64,000 nt of DNA, taken from contig SWDT01000020.1 in NCBI GenBank assembly GCA_009193035.1, positions 124,001 to 188,000 of the forward strand, in the 5' to 3' direction. Positions 23,217-36,239 of this stretch are shown here, in pieces. The stretch comes from Halicephalobus mephisto (lineage: Eukaryota > Nematoda > Chromadorea > Rhabditida > Panagrolaimidae). The position numbers were made by a program, and so were the translations under genes. The notes under the pieces were generated by a model. It had not been told where the DNA came from and ran no database searches. It saw only the letters and a program-made list of their open reading frames with translations. Position 1 is the stretch's first letter, and every line of letters begins with the position of its first letter.

Positions 23217-26200
23217 TCAACTCATAGTTTGTGATTTGACTAATCTGTAGTAGAGACCCTTTCGCTCAAGTAACTGTTGATGATTTCCGGTTTCGATGAC
23301 TTTTCCGTTGTCGAGGACGTATATGAGATCAGATCAGCGTTCTGGATCGTGCTCAGTCTGTGGGCCACCACCAGACACGTCCTTCCGTCTCTCGCTCTGT
23401 CCAGCGCCTCTTGCACCAGTTTCTCCGACTCCCCATCCAGAGCGGCAGTGGCTTCGTCCAGCAGCAGGATCTTCGGTTCCCGCAGAATCGCCCTAGCTAT
23501 CGCGATTCTCTGTCTCTGTCCTCCGGAGAGCTGCGTTCCTCTCCCTCCCACACAGGTGTCGTACTTGTCCGGGAGCGACTCGATGAACTCATCCATGTTC
23601 GCCAGTCTCGCCGCCGCCTTGACCTTCTCCAAGGATACGTTCTCCAACCCATAACTGATGTTCTCTCCTATGGACAAGTTGAACAACGTCGGTTCCTGTC
23701 CAACAAGAGCCATCGATGACCTAAGATGTCTCACATTCATCTGTCTAATGTTCATCAACCCTCAGAACTCCTCCCAGAACATCATAGAACCTCTCAATAA
23801 GTTGGATTACCGTACTTTTCCCACATCCAGAAGCTCCAACAATGGCTATCGTTTTACCATAATTGGCTTCCAAATTGAGTCCATTCAAAGTCATGTACTT
23901 CATCCCATTAGGGTAGGCGAATCTGACATTCTGGAGCTGAATCTTGCCGGTAATAGGAGCCAAAACTCCAGATTGCGAGAGATTGTCGATTCTCGGATTT
24001 TCCCTCATCATTCTGAACATGAGACCAGCAGAAATCCTGGCTTTGATATATTCCGGGAAATACGACGCAGAGGCGCTGATTATCATTGCAGCCATATTCA
24101 ATGCCTCGATAACTCTGAAAGTAAATTAGAATAATTTTGAACAAAGAACTTACTGGAATACGATGAAAGGACTGGAGTAATCGTTGACACAAAGCCAAAG
24201 TCCGAACATATATGAAGCGAAAAAATTAAAACAAACGTAACTCATCGACACGGCATAACTGAGGGATTGGAACAGTCCGCGAATGATCGACCGGCGATGG
24301 GGCAGAATTGACGTCAATCTGAATTCTTCGAGAAGGTGCTTCTGACGTGTCAATGCTTGAACAGTCCGTACATTCTCGATCGATTCTGTCACGATCTGAA
24401 AACATCACCAGAGTTATATTATTGCAAAATTCAAAAGTAGATTTTTTGAACTTGTCTTAATATGCATTTCTACATTTTTCTAAGAAGCTTTAGAATTTAG
24501 GCGGAAAATGAAAAGAGCAAGTCGGTTTCAAAAGTAATTTCCATATTTATCGTTTTTATTTCTACCCATTTACGCGCAAGAATTCGAGATTTGGAAATAT
24601 TAATATTACTATAAAAACCCAAATTTCGTACGAACTTGTCTCGAGAAGAATTTTTGAAATTTAAAAATAAAACACAAGATTTCGGGAAGTTATAAAATTT
24701 AGGTAAAAAGAATAAGAAAAGAATGCGAGTCAAGACAGTGCGAGTTGATTTCAACAAATTGCCAGATTTACCACTTTTGCACTTCTACTCGCTCTTGCGC
24801 GGGAATTCAAAAATTTCCCAAAATCCATATATCAATTTTCTTCGTTTATAATGCTTATTGTAAAAAACTTACTTTCGAAGCATCTCTGGCGATTTCAGCA
24901 TCTTCGGTTCCTCGCTTCTTCAAGTAACTGGATATAGATGTCTGAAGAATAACCAAAATCACGGCCAGAGCGAGACAGAAAGGAGCCATGTTCCATCCGA
25001 AGGTGAAAGCGATGGCTATTCCAGCGACCAAAGCCGTCAATCCCTGGAGGACTTCTGCTAATCTTTGATCTATCGCGGCTTGGACATTACTTGCGTCTTG
25101 TGCCAATCTCGAAGTCAGAACTCCGACCGAATGAGAAGGCGAATCAAAATAAGTAGAATCCTGCTTCAGAAGATTCTTATAAACAGCCAACCGAAGTCTC
25201 ATGGCAACTTTCTCTCCTGTCATTCCCAGAAGGAAACCAGAAGAAAAAGTCGCAATTCCTCCAATGATGCCGATGGCCGCGAACGAGACTGCATTCGTGA
25301 TCGCCGTTTCCGCAGCTCCTTCGTAATTGCGACTCGAAAGGGCCTGAAAATTAATTATCCTCTTTACATTACTGCAAAAACAGAAATTACTACAAAACAA
25401 TCTGAAGAATTCCCAGAAACCAAAACGAATGCTATTTTCGATTTTTTTACAATGGTGATTTCGTAATCAAAGAAGAAGGAAGGCTGCGTGGTTCAGCCAC
25501 AAGCACATGAAGGAAGCTTTGAAGAGCACAGACGACTTCCAGACTAAGCGAAATCTCTATCGAACTACCATCTTGCCAGCCTTGTTATATGCAAGTGAAA
25601 CGTGGGCAACCACGAAGACGACCATTTCGAAAATAGAGGTGACGCAGAGGGCAATAGAAAGAAGAATTCTGAAGCTGTCACAATGGGAAAAAATCAGTAA
25701 TGAAGACCTCAGGCAGCGAATCAATGCAGAAGGTGCAGGACTTATGATTGGAAACTTACGTCACCAATGGGCTGGCCATATTGCGAGGATGAAGGATCAA
25801 CGATGGATGCGACTTGTGACGCATTGGCTGACCATCTACAAGATATGGGAAGCTCTAGGCTTTAAAAGAGATCGAGGACGGATCCGATGAACAAGATGAC
25901 AGATAAACATAACACGAAAAATCCAGAGGCGAAAACAGCTTGGCCACATCTAGCCCAGGATCGCGCACGATGGAAGACGTTGGCACCTGCAAGCAGTACC
26001 CAAGCTGTCCTTATATAGTGAGGGAGAGAAAGGACCAAAAAGCCTCCACGTACATTAAATATATGTAGTAATAGTGCTTAGTCCTTGGCAATTTTGCTTT
26101 GATATACAGGTGGAATAAAGGAATAAATAAAGGATTTCGTAATCAACGTTTTGGAATTATATTCTGATTAAATGTATTCAAAAACTTCTAAATTAGAGCT

Positions 26201-29200
26201 ATATGTGGTACAGAACCCTCTGCCCATCTTTTATGGTTAAGTTCTATATATGAAGTTGTTAAAAAAAATCCTAAAATTAATCAACACCCGTACAGCCTGC
26301 CGAAAACAAGTTGCTCTGTTTGATTCAAAAATTACTACGAAATAATATCACGAAAATTCTTAAAATATTCGTTTTAGAATCCCTGACTGGATTCTAGAAG
26401 ATTTTGAAACTTAAAATCTAGAATTTTCAAAGGTTTCAGAATCCTTCGGTTGGATTCTAAAATTTTCAACAAGAATTTAGGATTGATAAAATCCTAAAAA
26501 TTTTATGATTTTTCAGATTTTGGAAGATTCTAGGAAAGAATAAAACTTACAAGAAAAAGCCGACCGTATATTAGGGAAAACACAGGCCAGGAAAATCCTC
26601 GAATCAGCGACAAAACGAATCCAGCCACGGCCAGCTTCAACTCGGGCTTGGCGAATTTTAGGATATCCAGCATGGAAGCTTGGCATGTTCCTTCGACTTC
26701 TAATTCATCTTGTGCATCTTCTAAATAGATTCCGACGTCAGAAGCCTCTCGGACACTCGCGATGGATTTCCTCAATCTGTCGCTCGCTTGACTTTTCATC
26801 AGCAGCGGTTGGTCGTCCATTTCGGATTCATATATCGGTTCTTTCTTTCCTGCTATCTGCTGGGCTAGAACTAATTGTCTGTAGAAGCCGTCTTCTTTGG
26901 CGAAGAGTTCATCGTGAGTCCCGGATTCGACTATCTGTCCGTGGTCGAAAACGATGATCTTGTCGGCATTCCTCACAGTAGACAGTCGATGGGCCACTGT
27001 GATCGTCGTTCTTCCCGAACTCGCTCTGTCCAAGGCAGTCTGCACCAATCTCTCCGACTCCGTGTCCAGAGCGGATGTGGCCTCGTCTAGAAGCAGAATC
27101 CTCGGACGACGGATGAGGGCTCGGGCGATCGCCAGTCGTTGTTTCTGTCCTCCAGAGAGCCTGATCCCTCCATCCCCGATCCGGGTGTCGTAGCCGTTCT
27201 GCAGCTTGACGATGAACTCGTGGGCGTTGGCCATCCTACACACCTCCTCCATCTCTTCTCTTGTCACGTCGTCTTTCCCCAGCCTCAGATTCTCTGCCAC
27301 CGTTGCTTGGAAGAGCACCGGCTCCTGGGAAACAATGCCGATAGTAGATCGGAGCCACTCAACATTCAAATCCTCCAGAGGAATCCCGTCTATCGTCACA
27401 GAACCACTCTCCTGTTCATAATACCTCATCAGAAGCCCAATCACCGTCGACTTCCCTGATCCTGAAAACAACTTTTTAATTTTTGCATTCAGAAAAATTA
27501 AAATTCATCAAGAATTTCAAATATTGACATATGAACTCGAGAAATTGAGGTTTCTAGAAGTTCTTTTCGAGACAATTTTGGAGTTATTTCAGAATTCCCT
27601 AACGCTGTGGTTGAATATACCCACCTGAATGCCCCACCAGAGCCACATTCTGCCCTGGCTCCACCGTGAAGGAGACGTCGTTGATTATCTTGACTTTGGG
27701 TCGAGTGGGGTACCGGAAGTGGATATTCGTGAACTCCAATTTCCCTTTCAAGTCGGATATGGTTTGTCCGGTGGGACTTGAACAGTTAAGTTTCGGTTTT
27801 CTGTCGATGATTTCGAAGATTTCCCCTGCGGCAGTTTTGGCCCCGACTATAACGCTCAATTGAGGGACGGCCTGGCCCATCCTCATTGCCCCGATCAATA
27901 CGGCCCAAAAAACGGAAAAAACGGTCCCTGGATCGACCTCGTTGTTGATGACCATGTTCGTTCCGACGTAGAAGCAGATCCCCATGGCAACGAACATTAT
28001 CACCATGTACAATCCGGAGAAAAACCCTGTTACAGCCGCTTTCCTTATTCCGACAGTTTTTCCTTTTTTCAATTGGTATCTGTATCTGTTGATCTCGAAA
28101 AACTGAGCGTTAAAGGCAGTCACCGTCTTGATTCCGTTCAAGACTTCTTCCGCAATCGCTCCTGCCGCGGAGTACACCGTCATCTCGTGATATATCGCCG
28201 CAGAAAGGGCCTTCGCCGATCCGTAGAGGGAGAGGATTATGAAAGGCACGATGACTATGGCGATCAAGGCCAGCTTCCAGTTGAGGTAAAAGGCAATCCC
28301 GATCCCGGCAATCAGCGACCCCAGGGCCTGGAGCACCACCGCTGGCTTATCCGACGCTCCGTCCTTGATTTTTTCTATATTTCTGAAAAAAATCACATTA
28401 CTATAAAAATCAAAAAACAAAAATCAAAAATTATCTCAAAAAGAAATTTTTAGAAATTTAAAATTTTTGATTTCATATATCAATTTTCGAAATGCTTGAA
28501 TTCTAAACTGTCCCTAAAATGACTACGATACTCTGAAGGCCTCTGGAATCTTCTATAAGATTCTAGAAATTTCTGGGATTCTAAAAATTTCTACTTGTAT
28601 TGAGACCCATAAAACAACCAACATCAAAATCAAATTTTTGCACAACAATTAGACAAATCGACCGAATATTGTAAGCAAAATGTGGATTTTACTTTGATTT
28701 CGAAATTTTTGTAAAAGTAAATATAAAAAGTCAACTGATTTGCCTAAACGTTGCGAGCAAACTGCGGACTTTCCTTCGACGTCGACCTATTTGGAAACCT
28801 CAGTACTTATTTTGGGCTGTACGACAGTTGCTCCCCAGCGACATTTGCTCTCCATTTCTTCCTTTTTTGATTTTCATTGATTTCGAAATTTTTTTAAATT
28901 AATTTTTCTTACTTAACTGAAATATTAAGTTGATTTAATTACAAAAAATTAATACAAAAACGAAATAAACGAGATAAATCTTGCGAAATAGAGGAGAGTA
29001 AATGCCGTACAGCTTTATTTTGGGATTTGCTACTTGAGGCAGGACGCGAACTAGGTCCTACCACGAAAGCCCCTGAAAGACACGGTAGGAGACGACGCGT
29101 TGTTCTCGGATTTCCCGCGACTTTTGTCATTGTTGTTCTTTTTGGGAGTTCGATATATCGTTTTCAGAATAAAAAAGTTCAACAAGTGACTTTCTCGAGG

Positions 29201-29824
29201 GCTTGACCGGTACTATAGTGTTACTCAACTTTTGTAATTAAAATTACACCACTTACGAGCTCATTTTGTGAGTCAAGGCCCCGATTTCGTTTCTGTCGAA
29301 CCACTCCATGTCCTGGTTCAGTATCGACTCCAGGACGTACTTCCGCATCAGATGCACCTGTCTCTCGCACAGAGTGTACATCGAGCCCATCTAGAATCCA
29401 CCGTTATTCAGAAAACAATCCTGAAAACTTACTCCTAAAAAAGTCAAAACAAAAACAGTAACACCAACAGCAAAATAAAGCCAAGAATAAAGTTGCATTC
29501 CATCGGCCAATTTTTCCTTGTTTAAATTCCCCATTTCATATTCCGATTGTCCCACAGACAGTACATTAACCATTCCTTGAAAAGCTATGCTGTTTATCGG
29601 CACAAAAGCTCCATTTATAAACGAACAAATTAATCCTAAAAAAAGCAAAAAATAATCATATTTTTCTGCATATCTTAGCTGAAAAAAAACATTATATAAA
29701 TTTTATAAAAATTAAAATTTACCATATTTTTATATGAAACTTGTTTAAAAATTCGTTTTTCATTTGGAACCTTGAACAAATTGGAAATTTTAAACTTCTT
29801 CAGATGGTCCTGTCTGCCGTCCAT
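23217..29824 (-). CDS. P-glycoprotein (ABCB full transporter) 1, frame disrupted in NBD2
   Basis: Eight exons: 29824..29723, 29678..29433, 29390..29257, 28382..27625, 27461..26551, 25343..24873, 24395..24154, 24114..23217. Together they have the length of 1253 aa with TMD1-NBD1-TMD2-NBD2 order, an ATP-driven exporter of lipophilic compounds at the plasma membrane. NBD1 has Walker A GHSGSGKST (split by an intron), LSGGQKQR and [14 protein letters not shown]2 has [17 protein letters not shown] and [11 protein letters not shown]. Compared with its neighbour, five bases are missing near 23751, giving an immediate TAG at 23745-23747, and five are gained at about 23327-23337 (GATCAGATCAG). The net length is unchanged. 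This is either a pseudogene or a consensus error in duplicated sequence. Intron 5 holds a LINE fragment. Confidence 0.85.
24530..24820 (-). repeat. GCGCAAGAGCGAG interspersed repeat in a P-glycoprotein intron
   Basis: Reverse complement of the family. About 210 bp (24600-24815) are nearly identical to 14687-14900, including CTTGACTCGCATTCTTTTCT and TTCTCGAGACAAG. The orientation is sense relative to the host transporter gene. Confidence 0.85.
25471..26132 (+). mobile_element. 5'-truncated RTE-type non-LTR retrotransposon with 14-bp target-site duplication
   Basis: An open frame (25507-25890) encodes the C-terminal end of a LINE reverse transcriptase: [24 protein letters not shown] and [15 protein letters not shown] are typical of RTE/CR1-like elements. 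Past a frame break the homology continues as [15 protein letters not shown] near 25940-25985. The 3' tail is GGAATAAAGGAATAAATAAA. The element is flanked exactly by GATTTCGTAATCAA at 25457-25470 and 26133-26146. It lies antisense inside intron 5 of P-glycoprotein 1. Endonuclease and most of the polymerase are absent, so it is not mobile. Confidence 0.9.
28610..28805 (+). repeat. interspersed minisatellite-bearing element, copy 2 (short form)
   Basis: Head AACATCAAAATCAAATTTTT, internal GTTGCGAGCAAACTGCGGAC and tail GACGTCGACC then GGAAACCTCAGTAC match the ends of copies at 52.2 and 55.1 kb. This copy has almost no internal expansion. It lies antisense in intron 3 of P-glycoprotein 1; the remainder of that intron shows no gene. 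Confidence 0.65.
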
Positions 29825-29998
29825 GTCGGATTCACAAAACTGATAAAATTCGAAAAATACCTCCATAATCCCCGTTTTATGTCCGTTAGAAAAACCAAAG
29901 TCTGTGATTTTTGGAATAGAGTTTGTGAAAAATTACTTTTTCGAGTAAAATTTATTCCGTACTTTATAGTTACTAAATCTACCAGCATTTTTATAAAG

Positions 29999-31825
29999 TT
30001 AAATTGTTTGTTTTTCGACCAGTTTTGCATAAAGTCCATTCTTTGCTAAAAGTTGTTGATGATTTCCGGTTTCGATGACTTTTCCATTGTCGAGGACGTA
30101 TATGAGATCAGCGTTCTGGATCGTGCTCAGTCTGTGGGCCACCACCAGACACGTCCTTCCTCTCTTCGCTCTGTCCAGCGCCTCTTGCACCAGTTTCTCC
30201 GACTCCCCATCCAGAGCGGCAGTGGCTTCGTCCAGCAGCAGGATCTTCGGTTCCCGCAGAATCGCCCTAGCTATCGCGATTCTCTGTCTCTGTCCTCCGG
30301 AGAGCTGCGTTCCTCTCCCTCCCACACAGGTGTCGTACTTGTCCGGAAGCGAGTCGATGAACTCATCCATGTTCGCCAGTCTCGCCGCCGCCTTGACCTT
30401 CTCCAAGGACACGTTCTCCAACCCATAACTGATGTTCTCTCCGATGGACAAGTTGAACAACGTCGGTTCCTGTCAACAAGAGCCATCGATGACCTAAGAT
30501 GTCTCACATTCATCTGTCTAATGTCCTGTCCATCAACCCTCAGAACTCCTCCCAGAACATCATAGAACCTCTCAATAAGTTGAATTACCGTACTTTTCCC
30601 GCATCCAGAAGGTCCAACAATAGCTACAGTCTGTCCAAAGTTAGCTTTGATGTTCATTTTGTTCAACGTCAAAGTATGCATCCATTAGGATACGAAAAAT
30701 CTATATCCTTCAATTCCACATTTCCTTTAATTTCAGATTTCAAACCACCTTCAGAAAGATTATCAATTTTCGGTTTTTCCTTCAACATGTGAAAAATCAA
30801 TCCAGCAGACAATTTCGCTCTTGTGTATTCTGGAAAATACGATACAGTAGCCATAACCATCATTGTTGCCACATTTAGCGATTCAATAACTTGAAATACT
30901 GTAAACGGCGAACAATATTCCAATTTAATCATCAAAAGTCCTACTAAATAACTAGAGGCAAAATTCATCGAAACAAAACAAGCCCCTATGGCGATTGTAC
31001 AAGACATCAGCCATCCTCTTACAATTGCCCTCTTCAGTGGGTTCTTTGAAAATTCATTGAATTTTTCACACATTTTTCTTTCTTGAACTAAACTTTGGAT
31101 TGTTTTGACTTGAGTAATGGATTCAGAAGTAAGCGTCGAAACACCGTCCTCCAGATGCGTGTCTGCCAAAGCCCTTTTTTTCACCGATTTCGAAATACCA
31201 TATTGGATAATAATAAATATCCCAGAAGCCAAGATACAAAACAGTGCCATTTGATATCCAAAGTAGAATGCAACTCCAAGTCCAACAAAAAACGACGTAA
31301 ATCCTTTCAAAACATCCGCTAACCGCTGATCCACAGCTGCTTGAATATTGTTCGAATCCGTCGCCAACCTTGCTGTCAATTTTCCTACAGAGTGATTTGG
31401 GTTATCATAGTAACTTGCATCTTGTCTCATCAAATTCTGAAATTACTTTTATTAAATTATAAAAGTCATATATCAAATTCTGAAATTAATCTTATTAAAT
31501 TATAAAAGTCATATATCAAATTTCGTAACAGTCGTTCCCCTTCGACTCAGGCTAGTTTAAAACTTTTCTCTAAATCAGTTTTTCCAGTTATTTAAGTAGC
31601 ATTTTAGGATAATTTAGGAACAAAAAGTGTAGCTTAAAAACGAAAAACACTAGCCTATTTTACACAATTGGAAAGCAGAGCACAAGCAACGAGAGGCTAA
31701 GGTCCCAGAACGAAAGCCCTTACAAGTAAACTAGTCGGTTTACTGTAGATTGGAAGTGCATAGATTATTAGTTGCATCGTCAATATTATTACTATTATTA
31801 TTACTATTATTATTATTATTATTAC

Positions 31826-31862
<37 letters not shown>

Positions 31863-34800
31863 ATTATTATTATGAATTAATCTGCCTTAAAGGAATCGTT
31901 TCAAAGTTGTTTATGGTTTTTTGAACACCTATTAGTGTTTTGATTAGTGACACCACTAAAATAAAATAAACAATTGTACTTTGTATTCGTGTTTTACAAT
32001 ACAAAATACAAATGTTTCGTAATTGTATTTCATGTGTTACTTTGTATTTTATTTTCACCCTTGTTTATGGCGAGGTCCCACCACGAGTACTTTCGTAAAA
32101 ACGTACTATTGTATAATTCTGTCAGCTGTAATAATCTCTAATTCAGAATCCTAGGCTCCGAAAAGAAACACTCTACCCACAAAACATTTAACAAATGACA
32201 AACTACGGAATTAACTGTGTCGTTTTACTAGTTATGTTTCAGTGTTTTGTGACTAGTGTCGTGGTCTTTTGTATATTCGTATTTACGAGCGAATCCTATC
32301 CCTAACTATGACATGACATACAATTGTTTTTTGATTAAAAAACAAAAACGAATTACAAATACAAAAATAGAAATTTTCATTATAGTGGTTTCATTAATTT
32401 CGATATATAATCCTTAACGTGCGAAGGAAACAAAACTTTCCACATCTTGTGGCCCTAATCCAAAAGCTCCTAAACTTATCCTAAAAATGGAAATTTTAGT
32501 TTTACACGATGATTATTTTACAGTATTACAATTTCGCGACATTTTGAAACTAAATTTTGGATATTTCAAACTTCAATAAATCCTGAAAATTCGCGTCAAG
32601 ACAATTTTTAACAAAGTACATTTTTACTTTTTAAAACAATGTGACTCTTATTTCCACATATTATTGCTACTATATTAAACCGTTCTTTTACTTTCTCGTC
32701 CTACACGACAATATTAATTAAAAACGAAAAATCACGAACCTTGTAAACATCCATCCTGAGCCTCACATTGAGCTTCTCACCGACTAATCCCATGATGTAC
32801 CCTGATAACCAAGTAGTAAATCCAGACATTACTCCAAGGATCAAAAATCCAAAAGTACCAATATATAGGAGTTTACTAGTCGAGGAATCGTCCGGATTCG
32901 AGAGAATTTTGAAAAATATACCGTATAAAACAGCAAAAACTGGCCAAGCACACCCTCGAATAAGGGATAACAGAAGTCCAGTGATAAACAACTTCATCTC
33001 TGGTTTAGCATACTTCAGAATCTGCGACGCAGAAGCGGGTTCAGCTCCAGACTTTTTCAAAAGTTCTTCCATTTCCGTTGTTTCTTGCGCTTCTTCAAGC
33101 GACAACAGACTATCATCAGCAGTGTAACTGTCAGAAGACAAGGTTCGTCTTCTGATAGGCTTCTTCTCTACGACGGATTCAGAATCAGCTTCTTTCTCAT
33201 TACTCTTATCAATCTGCTGGGCTAGAACTAATTGTCTGTAGAAACCGTCTTCTTTGGCGAAGAGTTCATCGTGAGTCCCGGATTCGACTATCTGTCCGTG
33301 GTCGAAAACGATGATCTTGTCGGCATTCCTCACGGTAGACAGTCGATGGGCCACTGTGATCGTCGTTCTTCCCGAACTCGCTCTGTCCAAGGCAGTCTGC
33401 ACCAATCTCTCCGACTCCGTGTCCAGAGCAGACGTGGCCTCATCTAGCAGCAGAATCCTCGGACGACGGATGAGGGCTCGAGCGATCGCCAGTCGTTGTT
33501 TCTGTCCTCCGGAGAGCCTGATCCCTCCATCCCCGATCCGGGTGTCGTAGCCGTTCTGCAGCTTGACGATGAACTCATGGGCGTTGGCCATCCTACACAC
33601 CTCCTCCATCTCCTCTCTCGTCACGTCGTCCTTCCCCAGTCTCAGATTCTCTGCCACCGTTGCTTGGAAGAGCACCGGCTCCTGGGAAACAATTCCGATA
33701 GTAGATCGGAGCCACTCAACATTCAAATCCTCCAGAGGAATCCCGTCTATCGTCACAGAACCACTTTCCTGTTCATAATACCTCATCAGAAGCCCAATCA
33801 CCGTCGACTTCCCTGATCCTGAAAACAACTTTTTAATTTTTGTATTCAGAAAAATTAAAATTCATCAAGAATTTCAAATATTGATATATGAACTCGAGAA
33901 ATCCAGGTTTCTAGAAGTTCTTTTCGAGACAATTTTGGAGTTATTTCAGAATTTCCTAACGCTGTGGTTGAATATCCCTACCTGAATGCCCCACCAGAGC
34001 CACATTCTGCCCTGGCTCCACCGTGAAAGAAATATCTTCTAGGACTTTTATAGTAGGCCGACTAGGATAACGAAAATGAATATCTTTGAACTCAATCCTT
34101 CCTTCGATTGCTTTTGGACTCAATCCACCAATTCTTTTAAGTTTTGGTTTCTGAAATTATTAAAATTTCTTTAAAATTTAAAATCAAACTTACTGTATCT
34201 ATCACTTGGAAGATTTCTCCTGCAGCCACTTTGGCCTTGATCAAAGTCGAAAATTGAGGCACAGCCATTCCGAATCTCAGAGATCCGATGAAAATACACC
34301 AAAAAACTCCAAATACAGTACCTGCTGTTATTTCTTTCCCAAAAACCAAAGTTGATCCATAATAAAATCCAATTCCTACAGTAACGAAATCTATGCTTGC
34401 ATGTATGCCGGTACAAATGGACACTATTAGAGCTTTTTGAAATCCGACTTTTTCGGCTTTTTTCAACGATTTTGAATATCTTTTAATTTCGAAATTTTGA
34501 GCATTAAACGACATAACCGTCTTGATCGTCGAGAGTACTTCTTCTGCAATACTGCCACAGACAGAGTACGCTGTTGATTCTTTTTTCGTTTGAGATATGA
34601 GAGTTTTGTGACATAAATAAAGTGAAAAAATCATAAATGGCGCCAGAATTAACATAACAAACGTCAATTTTGGTGAAAAATAAAAAGCAATTGCAATTCC
34701 ACTTATGAGATTCGCTGTTGCTTTTATCATAATCACCATTTTATCCGATGTTCCTTGACGAATTTTCTCAATTCCACTGGACATCAATTGTGTAAGAGCT

Positions 34801-36239
34801 CCGACGTCGTTTTTGTCGAACCATTCTTGATCTTGTTTCAAAACGGCTTCAAAAAAGTGTTTTTTAATTTTGTGTGACATTCGTTCCGAAAGTGTGTAGA
34901 AGCACCCAATCTAAAAACCCCAAAATTACTTACAAAAATTAATAATGTAAAAAATCAGTCTTATTGAAGCACAATCACCTCAAAGAGTCGGTCCTAAAGC
35001 GAAAAACCCTGGTATCAGTAACTACTGTAACGCAAAAAACTATCAATTGTGTCAATTTTTTATCATTTCTGTTTATTACTTTTTTTGAATTTTTACGTGT
35101 TATCGTTTATTTACAGAAGAGTTCTATTTCCCTACTTTCTACAGAGTCCTAGGACGAAAAACCCTAGTATCAGTAACTACTGTAACGCAAAAAATATCAA
35201 TTGTGTTAATTTTTTATCATTTCTGTTTATTACTTTTTTTGAATTTTCATGTGTTATCGTTTATTTACTGAAAAGTTCTATTTCCCTACTTTCTACAGAG
35301 TCCTAGAACGAAAAACCCCGGTATCAGTAACTACTGTAACGCAAAAAACTATCAATTGTGTTAATTTTTCATCATTTTCTGTTTTTTAATTATATTTTCT
35401 GCATGTATTTGTTTATATACTAAATAGTTACATTTCCCCACTTTTCATAAGATTTCGAAACGAAAAACCCCACGTATAAATCAGTTACTGTAGCGAAAAC
35501 AGTTGTGTCAGTTGGGGTAATTAAAGAGATTGTCAATATTTGTTATATTATTACTATTGTTTGTACTATTCTTACTCATTAAAAATCTAGGTTATTGCTC
35601 CTGCTTCTGCCCACAAAACAAACAATTTTAAGATTATTTTTTAAAGAACTTACGGCCAATACTGTAAGCACAAACATGTTGAGACCTTGTAGGAAATAAA
35701 GGATACAGTAGTATATGATTCTTTGAGCAAAGTCGTCATAGTTAAATTCACCAGATAGATATGCAGCTTGACCTGTCATCAAGACATCCGTGATCCCTCT
35801 GAATATGACCGAGCCTAAAGGTGCACAAGCCCCGTCGAGGACGCTAAAGAAGAGACCGAAGAACAAAAGCAAATAATCCGGAAATTCGGCGTATCGAAGC
35901 TGAAAATTTGATGTCATAATATTGTGAAAATCAAACAAGAATATGAAATTGTTCTGAAAAGAATTAAAAATTTCTGAGAATTTTAGGTACAAGATATTGG
36001 TTTTAGTTTTCAAGTGGATTCTGGAAGGTTTTGGAATTCTAAAGTTTCGAAATAGTAAGTGTTAAACGAATCCTCACCATTTCGCGGTAACTTGCCGGCT
36101 TTGCTTCTGCTGTCTTCGTCGAAAAAAATTCATGTTCTTCCGACTTCCCGTTCTCGTGGACAGAGGTCAGATCGATTCGAACTTCTTCTTCCAGAGGACC
36201 GGATTTTAGTAATCTCTTCTTCATCGTTTTCCACTTCAT
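29999..36239 (-). CDS. P-glycoprotein (ABCB full transporter) 2, two frame breaks in the last exon
   Basis: Six exons: 36239..36078, 35899..35654, 34910..34194, 34150..33982, 33818..32740, 31436..29999. The reading restored by similarity is about 1270 aa, with two transmembrane domains and two nucleotide-binding domains. NBD1 has [17 protein letters not shown] and [15 protein letters not shown]2 has [17 protein letters not shown] and [12 protein letters not shown]. One base is missing at about 30680 (YPNG/MHTL junction) and one at about 30473 (ALV/QEPTLF), judged against gene 1. Exon 2 has the same length (246 bp) as in gene 1, but the TMDs differ strongly in sequence. The 29999 stop lies 174 bp upstream of gene 1's start, so the pair may be co-transcribed. 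The start is the first ATG after a TTTTTTAG acceptor. Confidence 0.85.
31788..31874. repeat. (ATT)n microsatellite with ACT interruptions
   Basis: About 85 bp of ATTATTACTATT-type trinucleotide repeat sit in intron 5 of P-glycoprotein 2. The rest of this 1.3-kb intron (31437-32739) shows no gene. Confidence 0.95.
34985..35490. repeat. tandem repeat of about 155 bp in P-glycoprotein 2 intron 2
   Basis: Three full copies and one partial copy of a unit containing ACGAAAAACCCTAGTATCAG, TAACTACTGTAACGCAAAAA and TTCTATTTCCCTACTTTCTA. Confidence 0.85.

Noticed and set aside
23277..24134. Plus-strand open frames over the P-glycoprotein NBD2
   Set aside because: Shadows of the minus-strand coding sequence; the minus frame carries Walker A, LSGGQ and Walker B motifs.
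26685..28453. Plus-strand open frames of up to 197 codons over P-glycoprotein 1 NBD1 and TMD1
   Set aside because: Antisense shadows in GC-rich coding exons, repeated at the same places in the second gene copy.
28939..29130. Minus-strand 63-codon open frame in P-glycoprotein 1 intron 3
   Set aside because: It matches nothing in the transporter or elsewhere, and the flanking exons join in frame without it. The GC-richer sequence could be an old repeat.
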